Assembly (NCBI RefSeq): GCF_034190915.1
Contig: NW_026947484.1
Location: 210,812,657-210,876,656 of the forward strand
DNA length: 64,000 nt
Direction of reading: 5' to 3'
Source: Cavia porcellus
Lineage: Eukaryota; Chordata; Mammalia; Rodentia; Caviidae
The translations under genes were made by a program, and so were the position numbers. The notes under the pieces are model-generated. The model worked only from the letters and a program-made list of their open reading frames with translations, searched no databases and was not told the DNA's origin. Shown one piece after another: positions 1 to 11,300 of the stretch (within the stretch, counting starts at the first letter, position 1; the number at the start of each line of letters is the position of its first letter).

Positions 1-699
1 CCTCTGTATGCACGCACCACACTGTCTGGATTTGGATTTCCAAAATTTTCCTAAGTTAGCCACCTCAGAATTCTGTCACAGAAACACAAGGCTTACTAAC
101 ACAGACTGCATCCAAATCACAGAAGCTGGTACAAGCCCACCACTGGTTCATGTAAGTAGATCCAGCATGGCAATAAGAGTCTGTATTTCTAATCTTCTCC
201 CTGATGATGGTCACGCTGACAGTCCAAGGCCCACATTGAGAAGCACAGGATCAGAGGAAGGCAAACATTGGGGAGATCTTGAAAACTGCTTACACGTCTA
301 CCACAGTACCAGACAAAAGAGCTCCTGGAAAGAAGGGGGGCCAAAGTCAAACAAGCCAGAATGGAGCATGTTTTATCCCTCCTCTTCACAATGAGATAAA
401 CCAGGGCATCGGAAGCAGAGTAGATGGAAGAAACAGCGAGCAAGGAATTCTTAAATCTACAAGGGATTGCCTGGAGCACTGATTAATATTCAGAGAGTTT
501 ACATCTTCACTTATTAACTCCCAAAACCTCTGAAAACCAGCCTTCACGCACCCCCTCCTACCTCCCTCAAACTCTACTAAACCTGACCTCTTACTCAAAC
601 CATGAGAGTCTACACGGTCCCTTTTACTGCCCTCTAACACTGTCTTAGCTGTCTAACTGCCTTGTGGCCTCATCTGCTTTGGCCTCCATGATTCAACTT

Positions 700-850
700 T
701 TGTCTTTTTGACACAGGGTCTCATTATACAGTTCAGGCTGGCCATGCGCTCACTTTGTAGCACAGGGTGGTCTCAAACTCACAAGTATCCTCCAGCCTCA
801 GCCTCCCACAAGCTGGTGGGATTACAGGCCTGTGTCACCACGCCTGGTTC
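700..850 (-). mobile_element. B1 SINE
   Basis: The antisense B1 body is clear: a poly-T side with GACACAGGGTCTC, both copies of the internal duplication, then the CCTCAGCCTCC and GGGATTACAGGC blocks. It is a standard rodent 7SL-derived SINE within PPP1R21 intron 1. Confidence 0.88.
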
Positions 851-1321
851 ATGACTCAACCCTTATCTAGCTACTCTCCCAGTCTCTCTATAGGAGCTCC
901 TCAAACCATGATGGCTTTCTTATTTTGGTTTTTTTTTTTTTTTTTTTTTTGCTGCTGTTGATACTGTTGTTTTATCTTCTCAAGAGAAAGGATTACAACC
1001 ACAGTTCTGAAGCAGGGAAGCGCCCTTCCCAGAGTATAAACTGAGCTTTGCCTAAAGATAGAATATTCTGTAAATGTCCTTGTTTTAGGAAGCACACTTG
1101 CTGTTCTCCTGACATGGAGACTTCCTCTTAGATTAACAGGATTTTTCCCCATTAATATCCTAAATATGACTACATTTTTCTATCAGCCCACAGTTTCTGC
1201 CCCAGAAGGTAATAAAAAAAGGGAGACCAGCCCCCCTCCCATAGGCATAGGATCGGAGAGCACACAGACCACATCCAGAAAATGCCCAGCGTTAGGACTG
1301 ACAGGGGATAAAAAGCACTGG

Positions 1322-1418
1322 AAGGGCTAAAGATAAGGCTCAGAGACAGAGCATAAGATAGCAAGCATGAGGCCCTGGGTTTGATCCCCAGCACCGAAAG
1401 ATAAATGAATGAATGAAA
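1322..1418 (+). mobile_element. Old ID-type SINE
   Basis: A diverged tRNA-derived SINE. The A-box region is decayed, but the B-box region GGGTTTGATCCCCAGCACC is intact and is followed by an A-rich GAAT tail. Confidence 0.7.
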
Positions 1419-1881
1419 TCCTCTGCCCAGTCGGTCTCTTATGTTCTAAAATGTCCATCACACTCAGTTAAAAGAGTAAAAACTAGTCCGAGCCAGTAGA
1501 GGAGATGGGCAGGCAGATTTCCTGCGGTCTCCTTAGCATTTCCTCTTAGCATATCTATCCACAGGTGTTCCTCACACTTCTGCCCCATTAGCTCTCACGG
1601 TTCATCCTCAGAGAAAGTACTAGCCTTTGTCCTCACTTTTAGCCAATCCATGTCCACTGGGGATTTACAGTGTTACCCAAAACATCCCCTCAAAGCAGAG
1701 TGTGATCATTTTAACATGCTCTCCAACCCTAAATTCTGACTGCATTTAACCTTTAAAAAACCCCTTAGCTTCACAGGGGCTATCTTTCCTGCCAGCCCTC
1801 ATTCCATCAGTGGCAGTCATGTCCTATCTCAGAGCTCCAGGGTCAATTCTGAATGAGACCCAAGGAGGAGCACCTTATATA

Positions 1882-1988
1882 TCCTTATATAGTCTTTTTT
1901 TTTTTTTTTTTTTTTTTGGTGCTGGGCATCAAACTCACAACCGTGTGCTTGCAAGCAGGTGCTTATGCTGCTGAGCTAAATCCCTGGC
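1882..1988 (-). mobile_element. ID SINE with target-site duplication
   Basis: An inverted ID element (poly-T, GGTGCTGGGCATCAAACTC, GCTGAGCTAAATCCC) is flanked by the direct repeat CACCTTATATA at 1871-1881 and 1989-1999, which marks an L1-mediated insertion. Confidence 0.85.
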
Positions 1989-2124
1989 CACCTTATATAC
2001 TTTTTAACTTTCTTAAGTTTAGTGCCATGCACAAAGTAGACACTCAAAAGACAGTTTATTTTTTAACCATAATTCCTGAATCGAGCCTCTCCTCCCAGTC
2101 CTAAGTCACCAGCTTTATTCAATC

Positions 2125-2445
2125 CTACATCATTCTCCCTAAAATTATTCCAACAGCCTGCAGTCTGACTTTCTTTTCACCAATCTCTCCCAACTGCAAT
2201 CCACTCTCCATATGGTTACCAGAATCATTCCCAAAAGTCAAGTCATTCCTCCCAACAAAAAACCTTTACTTCTCCATTATTTAAAGGCTAAGTTCACATA
2301 TCTTAATTGGCATGTTCGATCCTTCATGATCTGGTCCAACCTCATCTCACCACTTCCTCCCCAGCCTAGGGAGCTTTTATATCAGCAAACAGAATCTATT
2401 CCCTTTGCCTAGAAAGCTACCACCTTCTTCCCCTTCCCTCCCCAA
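2125..2445 (+). mobile_element. LINE-2 (L2) 3' fragment
   Basis: The text resembles the 3' part of L2: a 'tcattcctccc...aaacctttact' block, 'catgatctggtccaacctcatctcacc', then 'ttccctttgcctagaa'. It is ancient and diverged, in sense orientation on the plus strand. Confidence 0.7.
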
Positions 2446-2819
2446 GTAACCATGAGATCCCCAGCATTTCCACTGAACTAGCGCTTGTAGCGAATCATAA
2501 CTGTTACCATGTCTGAACAACCAATTAAAAGGGACTCCTGAAGCTGGAATCCTGCCTCACTCAAGGGACCCTGGCAGAAGGCTCACAGGAAGCATGCGGT
2601 AAGCATCTACTGAACAAGCCAACATGTTCAAAAGAATAAAATCAAAATGTTGGGTTTGTTTTTTCTTTTTTAATTACTTTGGGAGGTTACACAATTACTT
2701 TGGCAATGCAGTCATGGCTCAAAACATTTTCAAGAACTCCTCTCTTGCTATTTAAAATTGCCTTCTGAGCTAGTTTATTTTCCAGATAAGAAAATCAGTC
2801 CCCTTGGCTTATATGCATG

Positions 2820-2975
2820 AAGACTTTGTTTTTCAGACAGGATCATACTATGCACTGCAGGCTGGTTTTGACCTAGGTTGGCAGCCCAGGCTGGCCTTGA
2901 ACTCACAGCATTCCCCTGCCTCAATCTCCTGAATGCTGAATTACATGTGTGTGCCAACATGCCTGGCTGCATGAA
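2820..2975 (-). mobile_element. B1 SINE
   Basis: Inverted B1 with the typical AGACAGGATCATACTATG start, GGCTGGCCTTGAACTCACAG block and TTACATGTGTGTGCCAACATGCCTGGC end. Confidence 0.85.
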
Positions 2976-3369
2976 GCATTTTCAACCAAGAATAGTAGAA
3001 GCAAATTTGAGCACTGCCATCTTTCACTCACCCCCGTTCATCATATGGATCTGTTTCAAATTTCTGGTCCTTTCAAAGAAGGAACTCCGCCTTCAAAGGA
3101 TGAAAACCTGCCCGCACTGTCACTGTATCACAGGCTCTAAGACAATTTCAAATAAAAGTGCAACCAAGTTTCCAATACTGTTGACCTAAGTATAGTATTT
3201 CAAAAGGTTCCTATTTGATAGAGAAGGCTTAAATGCGTATATTGAGATGCACATTTTATTTTTCAGAGCTATTTCATTTCACTATGCTGACTGTTGAATA
3301 AAATCATAAGGAGAAAAAAAAGTCTCAATTTCTCTGAATTGCAAAAAGAGGGTTAAGTCCTCCTGTTGG

Positions 3370-3426
3370 CTCCATGAATGCCAAGATCGCTGAACACCAG
3401 GGCCACTGACTCCATGAATGCCAAGA
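3370..3426. repeat. Short direct repeat, 40-bp period
   Basis: The 17-base string CTCCATGAATGCCAAGA occurs at 3370-3386 and again at 3410-3426, exactly 40 bp apart, inside PPP1R21 intron 1. It looks like a small tandem duplication whose remaining bases have diverged. Confidence 0.7.
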
Positions 3427-3594
3427 CTGTTGGATGAATCTCCAAAGATGCCAGATTCCTCTTAGGCAACTTCATTAGAATATTCCTAAGGCAGAAACAC
3501 TCTATCCAGAAACTGCACCACCCCTGGCCAAGGAAGGAGTTCCATCATTTAAAACACAGATGTCTACACAAGGTAAAAAAGGCAGGTGCCTTAA

Positions 3595-3690
3595 CACGCA
3601 CTGAGCATCTGCTTTTGGGTGCTCTGCCCCATTCCAGGGACAGGAGTGGGATGGCGAAAGACAGCTTTGTGACAGACACTCGAGCTGTCA
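3595..3690 (+). mobile_element. Possible MIR fragment
   Basis: A 'cactgagcatctgc...attccagggacagga...' string resembles the first half of MIR. The match is weak and could be chance. Confidence 0.35.
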
Positions 3691-4223
3691 AAGCCATCCC
3701 TGACAACATCTTGCCAAAGCACTGAACACCTCTATAACCACCCATTCCTAGTGAGGCAGTTCACATGAATGACACTATCTACCCTCCCAAACTGACGTCG
3801 GAGCAGGTGCGTCTCTTTATCCTCACACCATCCATAAGGGAAGGGAGAACAGTCGGCCCTCTCCATCAAAGGGCTGGGGAAACTGAGACTGCAGTGGAGG
3901 CAAGGGTGGTCCCACACCTTTCCCTTCCCCTCCCTGCCAGCATCCGAGCCAGAAGCCTGCATTTCTGGCATCCCGGTCCCAAGCCCGCTAGATCGGTGAG
4001 GAGGAAGAAACAAACTCCAGCTCCTTTCTGCAGACACCGCCCGGCCCCGTCTCGGGGGAAAGGCAGGTGGAGGAGGCGCGGTAATGGTGGACCCAGAGGT
4101 GGAGTGCACAGGAGGGCCGAGCTCACGGGCCCCTCAGCCGGCCCCCTCAGTCCCGACAAGTCGCTGCCAAGGCCACAGAGGCCGCACGCCGGGGTCCCCT
4201 CGCTCCCCGCCCACGAAGGGTAC

Positions 4224-4280
4224 CTTGGAGTACTCCTGGGCCAGCTTCTGGTACTTCCCCTGCAACTCTGCCGAGGCCAT
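4224..4280 (-). CDS. PPP1R21: PPP1R21 first coding exon (partial gene)
   Basis: The minus strand reads ATG at 4280-4278 and then 19 codons, MASAELQGKYQKLAQEYSK, ending exactly at a splice donor (AAG|GTACCC, intron from 4223 down). I recognise this as the conserved N-terminus of protein phosphatase 1 regulatory subunit 21 (KLRAQ motif-containing 1); the next exon should continue with LRAQ. The start is well supported: G at -3 and G at +4, inside a CpG island. The full protein is about 780 residues, largely coiled coil, and belongs to the FERRY complex, a Rab5 effector that links early endosomes to mRNA. Only the start of the N-terminal coiled coil is here; later exons lie beyond position 1. 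The neighbour on the same strand is FOXN2, as in human. Confidence 0.95.
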
Positions 4281-4553
4281 GGCCCACCCGCCCGTCCGGG
4301 CCGGCCGGACCACTCGGCACCGCACCCCCACCCCGAGCCCAGACACGCTCCCGGGTCAGCTCAGCCACGCTCGGCCGCCGGCCCGCCGCCGCCGCGCCTC
4401 CGCCTCCCCCACTTCCGGGTCCTGGGGCGGGAGGAAGGCGGGGTGGGGGCGGGACGAGCCGGGGGCGGGGCGACGGCACGACGTCGCCGCCCCACCTCGA
4501 CGCGCGGAGCACGTGTGCGTGCCGCCTCGCCGGCGCTGCCTCTGGGACACCGG

Positions 4554-4583
4554 CGCCATCTTGCACTTTGTTCCAAGATGGCG
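4554..4583. promoter_or_regulatory. Perfect inverted pair of YY1 motifs
   Basis: CGCCATCTTG (4554-4563) and CAAGATGGCG (4574-4583) are exact reverse complements separated by 10 bases. Each half is a strong match to the YY1 consensus (AAGATGGCG). They lie about 275 bp upstream of the PPP1R21 ATG and could serve transcription in either direction. Confidence 0.75.
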
Positions 4584-4700
4584 ACCTGAAATAGGGAAGG
4601 GGAGGTTGAAGTCGGGGGAAGAGGATGACGAGTGCCCGCAGCGTGGGCGGGGGACCGAGGAGAGACGCGGCGTTGTGAAGACCAGAGGACCGGAAGAAGA

Positions 4701-6299
4701 AACATTCTAGGAGCATCGAGAATTCTAGCCGACCCACCCTGTGGTTTCCATGGCAACTGCCGGGTTTGATGGTGTTCTCTTTTACAAGGAATATGGAGAA
4801 AAAGATCTTTGTTTTCTTCTATAATGTTAATCCAGACATGATAGCACGAGATATGCCCTGCCTTGTAAACTCTTAGGCTTCCCCCAAATCTATAACACTT
4901 GCAGCTGTCAGTCTGCCCTGCTCCAGACCAGACAAACCTTTGTTTGAGTTTTCTTTTGTCCCTCCGCCCACCCCTTCTTCTGTGCTCCCATGTTAGAGCC
5001 TTTTACAGTGGAGGGAGTAAAAAGGTTGATAGAAAATACGAGGTAATGATTCCTGCCATGCTTGCAGATAAAGTGTTAGCTGTTTCATTTTTATTTGTAT
5101 TGGTACACATTTGCAATACATAATGAATACAATTATATTGGAAAGAGGGCACAGCTGCATATATTACTTCTTTTTATGTCCTCCGTCCATTTCTTGGGTT
5201 AGCATTTATTAAAAAGAAGAAGCCAAAACTTGTCTGAGTTCTAAAAAACATTTAGTGGTGCTTTTGCTTGAATTAAAAGCTGCCTGTGTTCATATAAATG
5301 CATAGCACTGTACTAGGCATTGTATTTCATTGCAGCATTGAAATGCTCATTAAAAGAGGGACGGATAAATACAGGGTATATGTTAACCATATTTGTAAAT
5401 TGTCCCTAAGTTGGATTTGTTCTAGGCTGATAGTGTCTTACATAGTACACCTGTGGAATTCACAACTCAAATGTTGTTGTATAATTTATTACAGTGGTTA
5501 ATACTAATGACCCAGATCTGTACCCAAACATCTATCTATGTATCTATCCATTATATCAACATGGCAAAACACCATTTTAAATGTAAAAAACCGAATTCTA
5601 GTATATCATAGAATAAAGTAATATTTGAATTGTTCCCTAACATACAAATATGTGCTAAAAATACAGAAACAAGAACTGAAAGGACGAACATCAAATTCTG
5701 GATAGTGATTGCCACTAGTGAGAAAAGGGAAGAATGAAAATGGAGGGGAAAAAACTTTATTGTTTTAATTTTTTAAAGTAAATATGATAGAGATTTAACA
5801 TTGATTATCTAGGTTCTACGGATGTTATATTAGCACTTTAGAATACTTGAAAATTTTCACCATTAAAAAGGCAATTATTTGTGCTATCCTCAATTCCTGT
5901 TTGGCAATAACTAATTCGAAAACTTTATAATGAAAGGTTGAATCTACAGAATATCCACCATAAGGTACAAAGGGATTACAAATAAAAATTTTTATAGTTT
6001 TCTGTTTGCTAATAGCTGAAGCCTACTCTAAACTTTTTAGTTCTTTTTAAAAAAATTATTGCTGGTTTTCTGTGGCACCACCAAGTGGCAGAAGTAAGCA
6101 TCATGTGTTTTCATGGTTTGTAAAGAATAGAATTTTTGCTTACTTTGCTTTAAATATTATTCCAGAAATAACATTCCAAAGAAAGAATGTGCAGCGTTAG
6201 CCAGAGAGCTGTGTAAATTCATTTTACTAAGCTAGAATTCATTTTCCATCAAGTAATCTAATTGTTCTGTGCTAAAATCCCAACTGATAAATCTGTAAG
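4701..6299. other. Intergenic DNA upstream of PPP1R21, no gene seen
   Basis: AT-rich sequence upstream of the PPP1R21 promoter. No long frames, no clear SINEs and no recognised regulatory array. It may hold very old repeats that I cannot name. Confidence 0.6.
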
Positions 6300-7085
6300 A
6301 ATCTCATCTTCAGAAGACAACATTAAATGAATAAAAAGGCAAATCATAGAATGGAAGAAGATATTTACAACATACATATCCAGCAGGGGTCCTTTGCCCA
6401 AGTATATAAAGAACTCTCACAAAGCAATAAAGAAAAGCCAAGAAACTGAACAGTGAAATGACCAAAAAATTTCAACAAACATTTCAGAAAGGAAGATATA
6501 CAAAATGACCAACCAACATGCAAGAGGGCATATAGTTCCCCATTAATAATCAGGAGGAAGGTAAAATTAAGACCACAGTGAGATAGCACACGATGCTGAA
6601 AATTAAAGACTCTGACAAGTGTTAGTGAGTATACAGAACAAGAGAAATTTGCATAAATGTTGGTAAGAATATAAACTGGAAGAGTCAGGAAGAAAATTTA
6701 ATGTTATCTACTCACTTGAAAAGATACAGTATTAAACATGGCTGTAATACTAGCAGGCTGAGGTAGGAGAATGCTTGAGTTCAAAACCAGCCTGGGCTGC
6801 GAAGTGAATTCAAGGCCAGCCTGAACTACATAGCAAGACCGTGCCTTCAAAAAAAAGCTATATTTACAACTGAACAACTCTATTCTCATCTATATATCTA
6901 GTAAAAATGTGTGCATGTATTCACCAATAATATAACAATATTATCCATGATAACCAAAGTACAAACCTAACACACTTTCCAAATATCCAACAACAATATG
7001 GATAGAATAATGATTGTATATTCATGCTATGGAATATTAAAAAGCAATTGTAAAAACTAAGCTACAGATTTTGGATAAATCTGAA
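6300..7085 (+). mobile_element. Old L1 3'-end fragment split by a B1
   Basis: 6300-6720 and 6855-7085 read as the 3' end of an old L1 in sense. They include the typical blocks around 'caagtatataaagaactctcaca', 'agtgagatagcaca' and the later 'ccaaatatccaacaac...tatggaatatta'. The B1 at 6721-6852 interrupts it, so the B1 is younger. Confidence 0.75.
6721..6852 (+). mobile_element. B1 SINE nested in an L1 fragment
   Basis: A B1 with GGCTGAGGTAGGAG and the two duplicated halves around ACCAGCCTGGGCTGCGAAG and AAGGCCAGCCTGAACTAC, ending in an A-rich tail. Confidence 0.85.
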
Positions 7086-7127
7086 AGAAAAAGGAGAAGA
7101 AAAGAAAACAAAAGAAAGAAAAACTAA

Positions 7128-7285
7128 ATCCAGCACATGCCTGTAATCCCAGAACTCGGGAAGCTGAGGCAGGAAGATTGCCATGAGTTCAAGACCAGCC
7201 TGGGCTACAGAAGCTAAATGAATTCAAGGCCAGCCTGCATTACAGAGCAAGACGTTGTCTCAAAAAAATAACAAAAAACATTTTT
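7128..7285 (+). mobile_element. B1 SINE
   Basis: The sequence runs from CCAGCACATGCCTGTAATCCC through GCTGAGGCAGGAAG and both duplicated halves to a TTGTCTCAAAAAAATAAC tail. Confidence 0.88.
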
Positions 7286-7439
7286 TAAGCCTTAGTTGTC
7301 TCATGGTTGCCAATAGTAGTTCTCAACCTACAAATCATAGGTCTGGGGGGACCAGTATGAATAAAGATCTCTTGGAATTGTTGTATGTATCCAAGTGCTG
7401 CGATGATCATTAAAGCATTTAAAAGAATATTGTTAATTC

Positions 7440-7527
7440 TTTTTTTTTTTTTAATACCTGGGATCGAACTCATGACCTTGTACTTGCCAGGCAGGCACTT
7501 AGACCACTGAACTAAATCCCCACCCCC
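7440..7527 (-). mobile_element. ID SINE
   Basis: An inverted ID element: poly-T, ACCTGGGATCGAACTCATGACC (B box), then the A-box side CCACTGAACTAAATCCCC. Confidence 0.85.
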
Positions 7528-7529
7528 TT

Positions 7530-8285
7530 TTTTTTCTTTTCAGTTGCAAATAATGGGAGCCCTTTCAAGTCCTCCTCATGGTTCAGAAACTTTATATTTG
7601 TAAGCCCATAGAAAGTTACTGGGAAAAAAAAAAAACTGGAATTGCAATAAGTTGATTCCAATCTACCTCTTCAAGTACAACCCACAGCGAGAATAAAGAC
7701 ACTAAGATATAATTATGGGGATCCAGGGGGGTTCTAAGTCCACCCAGGATGATGGTTCACTAGAATGAAGGTCCCAGAGCCCAACCCAGATTTTATTAGC
7801 TCCCGAAGAAGGGAGTGGCTTGAGGGTAAGCGACTTAGAGAAAGGCAGGAAATATGTGGGTGCTGTGAGCTGGTCTAGACAGGTGGCCTGAGATCCCATC
7901 TGCAATATGCGGAGGGAAGGATGTACAGAAACAGTAATCTGCACAACACAACTGGATAGCATCTAGTGTTTTGCGGCCAGTGCTTCAGTTCTGATGTGCA
8001 AACCCTTCGGAAGTCATGACCCCTTATCCTGAGGCATTTATTTATTTACTATTTAAAAGAGAGGGGGAAAAAAAACAAAAGAGACAAGTAACAATAACAA
8101 ACCCAAAACAATAACAATGTAGGCTTCCAAACGAGGATAGGAATTAAACAATGGTTGTTATATTGCATATTGTTATCTTCAAAAAGGTTGCTTAGATTAC
8201 CAGATATAGACATGCAAAATTGATCTAATCAGATCAGGATTAACTGTTCTTTTCCAAGAACAAATAGAATTAGTAATAGAGTTAA
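7530..8285. other. Intergenic, nothing recognised
   Basis: No gene or clear repeat. Unremarkable mixed sequence between an ID element and the AT palindromes. Confidence 0.5.
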
Positions 8286-8288
8286 CTT

Positions 8289-8375
8289 AGCTATCATATA
8301 TATATATATATATATATGATAGCTTTATATATGATAAATTTATATAAATATATATATATATTTATATAAATTTAT
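8289..8375. repeat. Two adjacent perfect AT-rich palindromes
   Basis: 8289-8324 is a perfect 36-bp palindrome with AGCTATCATAT arms around a TA core. 8334-8375 is a perfect 42-bp palindrome with ATAAATTTATATAAATAT arms. Both can extrude as cruciforms. They sit at the 3' border of the large minus-strand L1. Confidence 0.9.
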
Positions 8376-11300
8376 AACTTTTTTCTTTCCCTTTCTTTTT
8401 TTCTCCTTTCACCTATCCCAACTACTTTTCTCCTTTGAGCAGTTTCTTACCCTTAAACAATATTTATTATAGATTTTGGATCTTTCAGATTCTTACACTA
8501 GGGAGACAATACAGTATATACATGTGTGAGTTTGATTTATTTCACTTATGAATATGTTCTGAAATCATGTCCATTTACCTATAAAAGCCTCAATGCAATC
8601 CTTCTTTATAGCTGAATAGTACTCCAAGTATATAAAAATACCACATCTGTTTTATCCATTCTTCATTTGAAGGGCATATGAGTTGTTTCAAGATCTGGCT
8701 ATTACAAATTGTATTGCTATAAGCATGAGTGCACATGTAACACTGTGGTATGATGTTTTCAGTTCTTCCAAGAAAATGCCCAGAAGCAGGATAGCTGGGT
8801 CAAATGGAACCTCTAATCCTAGATTTGAGGAGTCTCCACACTGACCTCCACAATGGTTGCACCAGTCTACACTCCCATCATCAGTGCAGAAGAGTTCCTC
8901 CTCCATTCCCCCGCAGCCTCTCCAGCATTTGCTATTGGTTGATTTGCTGATCCTGGCCATTCTTTCTGGACTGAGATGGAATCTCAGTGTTGTTTTAATT
9001 TGCATTTCCCAAACAACAAATGATGCTGAACATTTTTTTCATGTATTTATTTGCCATTTGTATTTCTTCATCTAAGAACTGTATGCCCATTTTTGGATTG
9101 GGTCTTTGAATTTTGGGGGTCTGATTTTTTTTAATTCTTTATACGTTCTAGATATAGGTCCTTCGTCTGAAGGATAGTTGACTTAAGATTTTTTACCAAT
9201 TCATGGATTTTCTTTTTGCTCTTTTGGAGATTTATTTGACATGCAAAAACTTTTTAATAAGATGAGATCTCAATTGTTGATTCTGGGAAGTGTTTCCCAT
9301 ACAGTTTGACTTTTGTTCATGAACATTCTGCGTACTCTCATGTCAAAGTATGTAGATTTCTACCTAATTTGTCTTCCAGCAGATTTAGTGTTTCTGTTTT
9401 AATATTTAGATTTTTGATCCATTTTGACTTTAGCCCATTGTGATAGGCATGGGTCTAGTTTTAGTTTTCAGCATATGAGAGGCCAGTTTTTCCAGCACCA
9501 CTTATTAAAGAGGCTATCTTTCTTCCAGTGAACATGTTTGGCCCCATTATCAAAGATAAGGTAGCTGAGTGTTTTTATAGTTGTGGCTGTATCTTCTCAT
9601 CTATTCCATTGATCTTTAGGTCTGTTTTTATTCTATAACCATACTGATTTTATCATAGTAGCTTTGTAGTATAATTTGAAGCTGGGCATTGTTATACCTC
9701 CTGCCTTGGTTTTGTTGCCCAGAATTGCCTTTGCTATTCTAGGTCTCTTCTGGTTCCAGATGAATTTTAGGGATTTCTCTAGATCTGTGAGGTATGCTTG
9801 TGGTATTATGATTGGAAATGCATTAAAGCTGTATAACTTGTGAGAATGGCTATTTTCACAATGTGTGCTCTTCTTATCCATGAACAAGGAATGTCTTTCC
9901 ATTTTCCGAAACTCACTTTGATTTGTTTTTTTCAGAGTTACTGTAATTTTCAATGTATAGATCACTTACTTCCTTTGTTAGATTGATTCCTAGGTATTTT
10001 ATTTTTTGGATGCTATTGTGAAAGGTGTAGTTTCCCTTATTTCTGTCTCACTGAGTTTGTTGTTTGTGTACAGGGATGCTATTGATTTTTGGGTGCTGAC
10101 TTTGTATCCAGCTACACTGCTGAATTTGTGTATTACCCTCGAAGTTCTTTGGATCGAGTTGTTGGGGTTTTCTATGTTGAGTATCACGTAATCTACAAAT
10201 AGTGATAATTTCACTTCTTCCTTTCCTATTCTTATTTCTTTTATTTCTCTCTCTTGTCTAATCACTCTAGCTAATGTTTCCAGAACTATATTGAATAGGA
10301 GTGGTCATAATGGACATCTTTGTCTTGTTCCTGATTTTAGGTTGAAAATTTTCAAATTTTGTCCATTTAGTAAGATGTTGATGTTTTATCATAGCTTTTA
10401 TCAGATTGAGGTAAAGACCATCTATTCCAATTTTCCCCGGGGTTTTTATCATGAATGACTATTGGATTTGCCAAAAGCTTTTTCGTCATCTATTGAGATA
10501 ATCATGTGATTCTTATCATTGGCTGTGTCGATGTGGTGTATTACATTTATTGATTTGCATGTGTTGAACCACCCACATTCCTGGGACAAACCACTTGATC
10601 ATAGTGTATAATCTTAATGATTCACTGTGTTCCTTTTGCCAGTATTTTATTGAGGATTTTTGCATCTATGTTCATTAGGGAAATTGGCCTGTAATTGTCT
10701 TTTTTGGTTGGGCCTTTATGTTTTGATATTAAGGTTAATACTTGCTTCCAGGAATGAGTTAGGGAGAATTTTTTTCCCTTTCAGTTTCATTGAAGAGTTT
10801 GAGGAATATTGGCACTAAGTCTTCCTTGAATTTCTTGTAGAATTCAGCAGTGAATCTGTCAGGACCTGGGCTTTTCTTTGTCAGTAATGTTGTAATTACA
10901 GTTTAAATTTCATTAACTGAAATTGAGTTATTTAGCAGTTTTACATCTTCTTGATCTAGCTTTGGTAATTCATGTTTCTAAAAGTCTGTCCATTTCTTCC
11001 ATGTTATTGAACCTATGAAAATAAAGTTTTTTGAAGTAGGTATTGATAATCTTCTGTATTTCCAAAGAGTCTATAGTGACTTCACCCTTTTCATTTCTTA
11101 TTGAGTAGATTTCAGTTTTTTCTTTCCTCTTTTTGATAAGGCCAGCTAGGAGTTTATCAATTTTATTTATTCTTTCAAAGAACTAACTCTTTGATTCAAT
11201 AATTCTTTGTATTGTTTTATATAGTTTCAAGTGCATTGATTTCTGCTGTGATCTTTATAATTTCCTCCCATCTTTGGGCTTTGAGTTTGACGTGTTCTTC

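Larger units (their letters stand above)
1..4223 (-). other. PPP1R21: PPP1R21 intron 1 (5' part)
   Basis: Everything left of the splice donor at 4223 is intron 1 of PPP1R21, read right to left; no second exon is visible before the window edge. It contains B1, ID, L2 and possible MIR fragments, listed separately. Stretches 1-699, 851-1321, 1419-1870 and 2976-3590 show no recognisable gene or clear repeat apart from a poly-T tract near 929-950. Confidence 0.85.
3950..4700 (-). promoter_or_regulatory. PPP1R21: CpG-island promoter of PPP1R21
   Basis: A GC- and CpG-rich block surrounds the first coding exon. Upstream of the ATG (higher coordinates) lie an ETS/GABP site CCGGAAGT (minus strand, 4411-4418), three GC boxes (near 4424, 4445 and 4461), a GACGTC half-CRE near 4480, an E-box CACGTG at 4510-4515, and two YY1-type sites at 4554-4563 and 4574-4583. 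No TATA box is seen. This is the usual layout of a TATA-less housekeeping promoter with dispersed start sites. The transcription start cannot be fixed from sequence alone. Long frames on both strands here reflect low stop-codon frequency in GC-rich DNA. Confidence 0.85.

Noticed and set aside
3765..4737. Several long open frames on both strands across the PPP1R21 CpG island (up to 274 codons).
   Set aside because: They overlap each other and the true exon, and are explained by few stop codons in GC-rich DNA. Only the 19-codon exon with a splice donor is supported.
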